Assembly (NCBI GenBank): GCA_902796095.1
Contig: CADBNP010000046.1
Coordinates: 1-6,629, forward strand
DNA length: 6,629 nucleotides
Origin: an uncultured Aeromonadales bacterium
GTDB taxonomy: Bacteria > Pseudomonadota > Gammaproteobacteria > Enterobacterales > Succinivibrionaceae
Direction of reading: 5' to 3'
The position numbers and the translations under genes are program-made. Below, one piece after another: positions 3,472 through 6,629 of the stretch. The notes under the pieces were generated by a model. The model was not told the origin of the DNA, searched no databases, and worked only from the letters and a program-made list of their open reading frames with translations. Numbering within the stretch: position 1 is the stretch's first letter; each line of letters starts with the position of its first letter.

Positions 3472-5778
3472 ATGGCAAAGGCTAGAGGACGGAACGCGAA
3501 GACAGGTTCCGGGAAAAAAAATACCAAAAACGGAAACATTTTTACGCGAAGAGGCTTCTGGCTGTACGGACTGGGATTTATTCTTCTGGTTCTTGCCGTA
3601 CTTACCGTCTATGTCATTTATCTTGATGCCGAGGTTCAGAGACGTTTTTCCGGGGAAAAGTGGAAGCTTCCTGCATGGATCTATTCAAGACCTCTTGAAC
3701 TTTACCGGAACCAGAGGCTCTCCCTGGAACAGATGGAGAATGAACTTAAAATGCTCCATTACCGCAAGGTTCTCAATCCTGCGAGTCCCGGTGAATATGC
3801 GGTAAACGGCAACAGGATGATAATTATCAAGCGTCCGTTCAGGTTTTACGACGGCGAGGATCCTGAGCGTGCTCTTTTTCTGGTATTTTCCGACAACAGA
3901 GTTTCCACACTCCAGGATGCAAAAACGTCAAAAAATCTTGCTTTTGTGCGCATGGACCCGATTATTCTGGATCGTATTACCGTTGGTGACGAGGAGGATC
4001 GCATACTTATAAGGCTTCAGGATATAAATCCGCGTCTTGTTCAGATCCTGCTTACAATTGAGGACAAAAATTTCTATGAGCACCGGGGGATCAATCCTCT
4101 GTCCATAATCCGTGCTCTTATCGCCAATCTCAGAGCCGGCAAAAAGGTGCAGGGAGGATCTACCCTGACTCAGCAGTTTGCCAAGAATTTCTTTCTTACC
4201 CGTGAAAAGACACTGATGAGAAAAATCAAGGAAGCTCTGATGGCTGTCATCATAGATGCCAGATACGAGAAGAATCAGATCCTGGAAGCGTACATGAACG
4301 AGATTTATCTCGGACAGAACGGAGCCAGCGGCGTATACGGTTTCGGTCTGGCATCATATTTCTATTTTGGTCTGCCCGTCAGCGAACTGGATATTGAGCA
4401 GATGTCCATGCTTGTTGCCGTGGTGAGAGGTCCTTCATATTATAATCCGTGGACTCATCCGGAACGGGTCAGAGAACGACGGGATCTGATCCTGAAGAAA
4501 CTCATGGATGAGGATCTGATAACTCCTGCAGAGTATGAGAAGTATGCCTCCAGGGAAATACAGGTTGTTCCCCGCGGCAAACTGACATATGGTAAGACGC
4601 CGGCATATGTTGATCTGGTCAGGCGGGAAATAAAACAGCATCTTGACGAAAAGGTTCTGGGAGAATCAGGTCTTAAGATTTTTACCAGTTTTGATCCCGT
4701 GGTTCAGAGATCGGCAGAGGATGCGGTTTCCAGAATTGGAAGGGAATTTTCTGCCAAAAACCCTGATATTGAAATGGCTGTGGTTGTGGCAAACTGGCAC
4801 AAGGGTGAGATTGTTGCTCTTATCGGAGGCCGGGAGTTTTCAAAATCGGGTATGTTCAACCGGGCTCTTGATGCCAGAAGGCAGATAGGATCCACCATTA
4901 AGCCGTTGGTTTACATAACTGCCTTTGAGGAAAAGAATTATCAGCCTGCCACGGTAATCAGCGATACGGATCTGACAGTAAAGTTCGGGCAGACCAAATG
5001 GCGTCCACGCAATTTTGATCATAAATATCACGGTCAGGTTTTTCTTTATGACGCCCTTGCCCGCTCGCTGAATATTCCTGTTGTACGGGTCGGGGTTGAT
5101 ATCGGAGTTAAAAAAGTCGTTTCCAAGCTGGAGCGGCTCGGGCTGGGAACCAACATAACATCCTATCCGTCCATGCTTCTTGGCACACCGGAAATGAGTC
5201 CTATGGAAATAGCCCAGCTGTACAGCGTTTTTGCCACCCAGGGTTTTTACAAGCCTCTGTCTGTAATCAGGGCGGTGATCAACGATGACAATGAAATAAT
5301 CTATCATCCGTCGGGAGATGCCGACAGAATTTTTTCCGAGGTGGATTCCTACCTTCTTACCCAGGGACTTGTTTCCGTGGTGCAGAAGGGTACAGCCAGA
5401 TCGCTTCAGGACGTTCTGGGCGGCAGGCAGATTGCGGGTAAAACAGGCACTACGGATTCGGGAAAGGATTCGTGGTTTGCAGGATTTGACAATGAAGAGG
5501 TAGTTTCCGTCTGGGTGGGCTTTGATGACAACCGGGCTACCAGTTATACCGGATCCACCGGAGCGCTCAGAATTTACAGGGAATTTATTCGTCAGCGTGG
5601 TGTAAACAGTCTCAGTATTTCGATGCCCGACGGCGTTGTAAGTCAGAAGTATTCTGCTGACGGTGTTCCTATTGAAAGCAGGTGCCGGAATGCCGGAGCT
5701 GTGGTATTTCCTGCCAAGAAATCTGCTGTCGGCACGATCTTTGACTGCAACTATGACAATATCTACCGGGAAAGATAG
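3472..5778 (+). CDS. mrcB: Bifunctional penicillin-binding protein 1b (glycosyltransferase and transpeptidase)
   Basis: PBP1b polymerises lipid II into glycan strands and cross-links the peptides at the periplasmic face of the inner membrane. 768 residues: a basic cytoplasmic tail (1-27); one membrane anchor (about 29-51); a UB2H domain (about 65-165), the docking site for the activator LpoB in E. coli; a GT51 glycosyltransferase with EDKNFYEHRG (catalytic E197), QGGSTLTQQFAKNFF (227-241) and YMNEIYLGQ (second glutamate E277); then a transpeptidase with S474-T-I-K477 (catalytic serine), S532-L-N534 and K657-T-G-T660. C738 and C759 near the end match in position the disulfide pair at the C-terminus of E. 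coli PBP1b. It is shorter than E. coli PBP1b (844) because the N-terminal tail is shorter and the glutamine-rich C-terminal tail is absent. All catalytic residues are intact. It has its own promoter, is divergent from the secreted-protein gene, and converges on anmK. Confidence 0.98.
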   Translation: MAKARGRNAKTGSGKKNTKNGNIFTRRGFWLYGLGFILLVLAVLTVYVIYLDAEVQRRFSGEKWKLPAWIYSRPLELYRNQRLSLEQMENELKMLHYRKVLNPASPGEYAVNGNRMIIIKRPFRFYDGEDPERALFLVFSDNRVSTLQDAKTSKNLAFVRMDPIILDRITVGDEEDRILIRLQDINPRLVQILLTIEDKNFYEHRGINPLSIIRALIANLRAGKKVQGGSTLTQQFAKNFFLTREKTLMRKIKEALMAVIIDARYEKNQILEAYMNEIYLGQNGASGVYGFGLASYFYFGLPVSELDIEQMSMLVAVVRGPSYYNPWTHPERVRERRDLILKKLMDEDLITPAEYEKYASREIQVVPRGKLTYGKTPAYVDLVRREIKQHLDEKVLGESGLKIFTSFDPVVQRSAEDAVSRIGREFSAKNPDIEMAVVVANWHKGEIVALIGGREFSKSGMFNRALDARRQIGSTIKPLVYITAFEEKNYQPATVISDTDLTVKFGQTKWRPRNFDHKYHGQVFLYDALARSLNIPVVRVGVDIGVKKVVSKLERLGLGTNITSYPSMLLGTPEMSPMEIAQLYSVFATQGFYKPLSVIRAVINDDNEIIYHPSGDADRIFSEVDSYLLTQGLVSVVQKGTARSLQDVLGGRQIAGKTGTTDSGKDSWFAGFDNEEVVSVWVGFDDNRATSYTGSTGALRIYREFIRQRGVNSLSISMPDGVVSQKYSADGVPIESRCRNAGAVVFPAKKSAVGTIFDCNYDNIYRER

Positions 5779-5852
5779 CAGACAGGATCCGCGAGACGTC
5801 CGTCTGAAATGTCACCCGGTTAATTTTCTACTGCCTGACCGGTACATCCTGT
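5779..5852. other. Gap between convergent mrcB and anmK
   Basis: The two stop codons are 74 bp apart. Directly after the mrcB stop, 5779-5787 can pair with 5799-5806 (CAGAC plus GGA with TCC plus GTCTG, one bulged A), but no T tract follows on the plus strand. A longer-range pairing CCGGT/ACCGG spans about 5817-5842. These folds may mark transcript ends for both genes, but no textbook intrinsic terminator is present. Confidence 0.35.
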
Positions 5853-6629
5853 CTAGGATGCAGGATAGAGGCAGCCGAGAATTTTAGACCTTGATGCACC
5901 GGTTGCCGCAGGCAGATTACCAGGCTGTCTTCTGACGAACTGCCGGGCAAGCCATGCGAATGCCAGTGCCTCCACATAATCCGGATCTGCTCCAAGAAGT
6001 TCGGTGCTGCCGAATTTTTCACATCCCTGCAGTCTGGTTTCAAGATCTGACATCAGCAGAGGATTATGTGCACCGCCTCCGCAGATATACGATTCATATG
6101 ATCTGCCATCAGCAACACGCATCACAGCATCCGCAATGCTGTCTGCAGTGAATGCGGCAAGTGTTCTCAGCAGATCTTCCGGAGATATGCTTATTCCGGT
6201 TTCCCTGACACACTGATCGGTAAACTCTCCTGTAAAGGTTTCTCTTCCCGTGCTTTTCGGCCAGTCCTTCTTTATATATGGGTGCTGCATCAGTCTGTTC
6301 AGGAGAGGAATGCATACAGTACCCTGTCCGGCATGTACGGCGTTTTTATCATACGGTTCGTTCCATGTGTTTCTTACCAGAAGATCCATAAGTGTGTTTC
6401 CTGGTCCGGTATCAAATCCAAGAACTGTCCTACTGCTGTGATCCAGAACGGAAATGTTGGAAATTCCGCCGATGTTTATGATAAAGCGAAGCTTTTCCGG
6501 ATTTCGGAAGATCTGATCATGAAAAGCGGGAACAAGAGGCGCTCCCTGACCTCCAGCCGCCATATCGGCAGATCTGAAATCGCAGATGACATCTATTCCG
6601 GTGAGATGGGCAAGAAGAGCTCCCGAACC
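5853..6629 (-). CDS. anmK: Anhydro-N-acetylmuramic acid kinase, N-terminus beyond the window
   Basis: AnmK opens the 1,6-anhydro ring of anhydro-MurNAc and phosphorylates it to MurNAc-6-phosphate, a cytoplasmic step of peptidoglycan recycling. The frame runs open to the window edge and gives 258 residues of a protein normally about 370 long, so roughly the first 110 (including the MSGTSxDG ATP-binding motif) lie outside. Visible marks: GIDVICDFRSAD then MAAGGQGAPLVPAFH; NIGGISNISVL; GFDTGPGNTLMD, which includes the conserved aspartate region of the active site; PKSTGRETF; YICGGGAHNPLL; EALAFAWLA; and PGNLPAATGAS near the end. An ATG at 6563 is an internal methionine, because homology continues upstream of it. 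It converges on mrcB, so peptidoglycan synthesis and recycling genes lie tail to tail. Confidence 0.96.
   Translation of the reverse strand, partial: GSGALLAHLTGIDVICDFRSADMAAGGQGAPLVPAFHDQIFRNPEKLRFIINIGGISNISVLDHSSRTVLGFDTGPGNTLMDLLVRNTWNEPYDKNAVHAGQGTVCIPLLNRLMQHPYIKKDWPKSTGRETFTGEFTDQCVRETGISISPEDLLRTLAAFTADSIADAVMRVADGRSYESYICGGGAHNPLLMSDLETRLQGCEKFGSTELLGADPDYVEALAFAWLARQFVRRQPGNLPAATGASRSKILGCLYPAS

Noticed and set aside
4840..5307. Minus-strand ORF of 155 codons within mrcB
   Set aside because: mrcB is intact across this region with all transpeptidase motifs, so this is a chance antisense frame.
1..6629. CRISPR array, tRNA, rRNA, insertion sequence or attachment site
   Set aside because: No regularly spaced direct repeats, cloverleaf sequence, transposase frame or terminal repeats were seen on reading both strands.

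Overview
The window reads as chromosomal DNA from a gammaproteobacterium. The evidence is a DksA with the full four-cysteine zinc finger and the D-x-x-D coiled-coil tip, a GluQRS directly downstream of dksA, a class A penicillin-binding protein of the PBP1b type with its UB2H domain, and an AnmK. Moderate protein divergence from E. coli and an Hcp gene suggest a lineage outside Enterobacteriaceae. Succinivibrionaceae or another Aeromonadales family is only a guess.

Layout. Positions 1-168 (minus) hold the first 56 codons of an Hcp-type type VI secretion tube protein, cut by the window edge. Next on the minus strand come gluQRS (378-1247) and dksA (1326-1769), separated by a terminator-like hairpin at 1280-1305. 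Positions 1770-2106 are the dksA promoter and leader plus a stretch that may contain gene remnants. queC (2107-2796, minus) overlaps by 8 nt the end of an unrecognised secreted-protein gene (2789-3337, minus). A 134-bp divergent promoter region separates that gene from mrcB (3472-5778, plus). mrcB converges on anmK (5853 to the window end, minus, N-terminus missing) across a 74-bp gap.

Functional themes. (1) Queuosine in tRNA: QueC makes the precursor preQ0, and GluQRS glutamylates queuosine in tRNA-Asp. (2) Cell wall: PBP1b builds peptidoglycan, and AnmK phosphorylates anhydro-MurNAc released by its turnover. (3) Stringent control through DksA. (4) Type VI secretion through Hcp. The gluQRS-dksA-...-mrcB order and strands match E. 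coli, where sfsA, thpR and hrpB lie between dksA and mrcB. Here that interval carries queC and the secreted protein, and hcp lies where pcnB-folK would follow gluQ.

Most of the window is a conserved housekeeping region. I do not see a clear, previously undescribed multi-gene system. The least explained items are the 182-residue secreted cysteine protein that shares a divergent promoter region with mrcB, the two hairpins inside its gene, and the odd stretch between queC and dksA. No tRNA, rRNA, CRISPR array or insertion sequence was seen.
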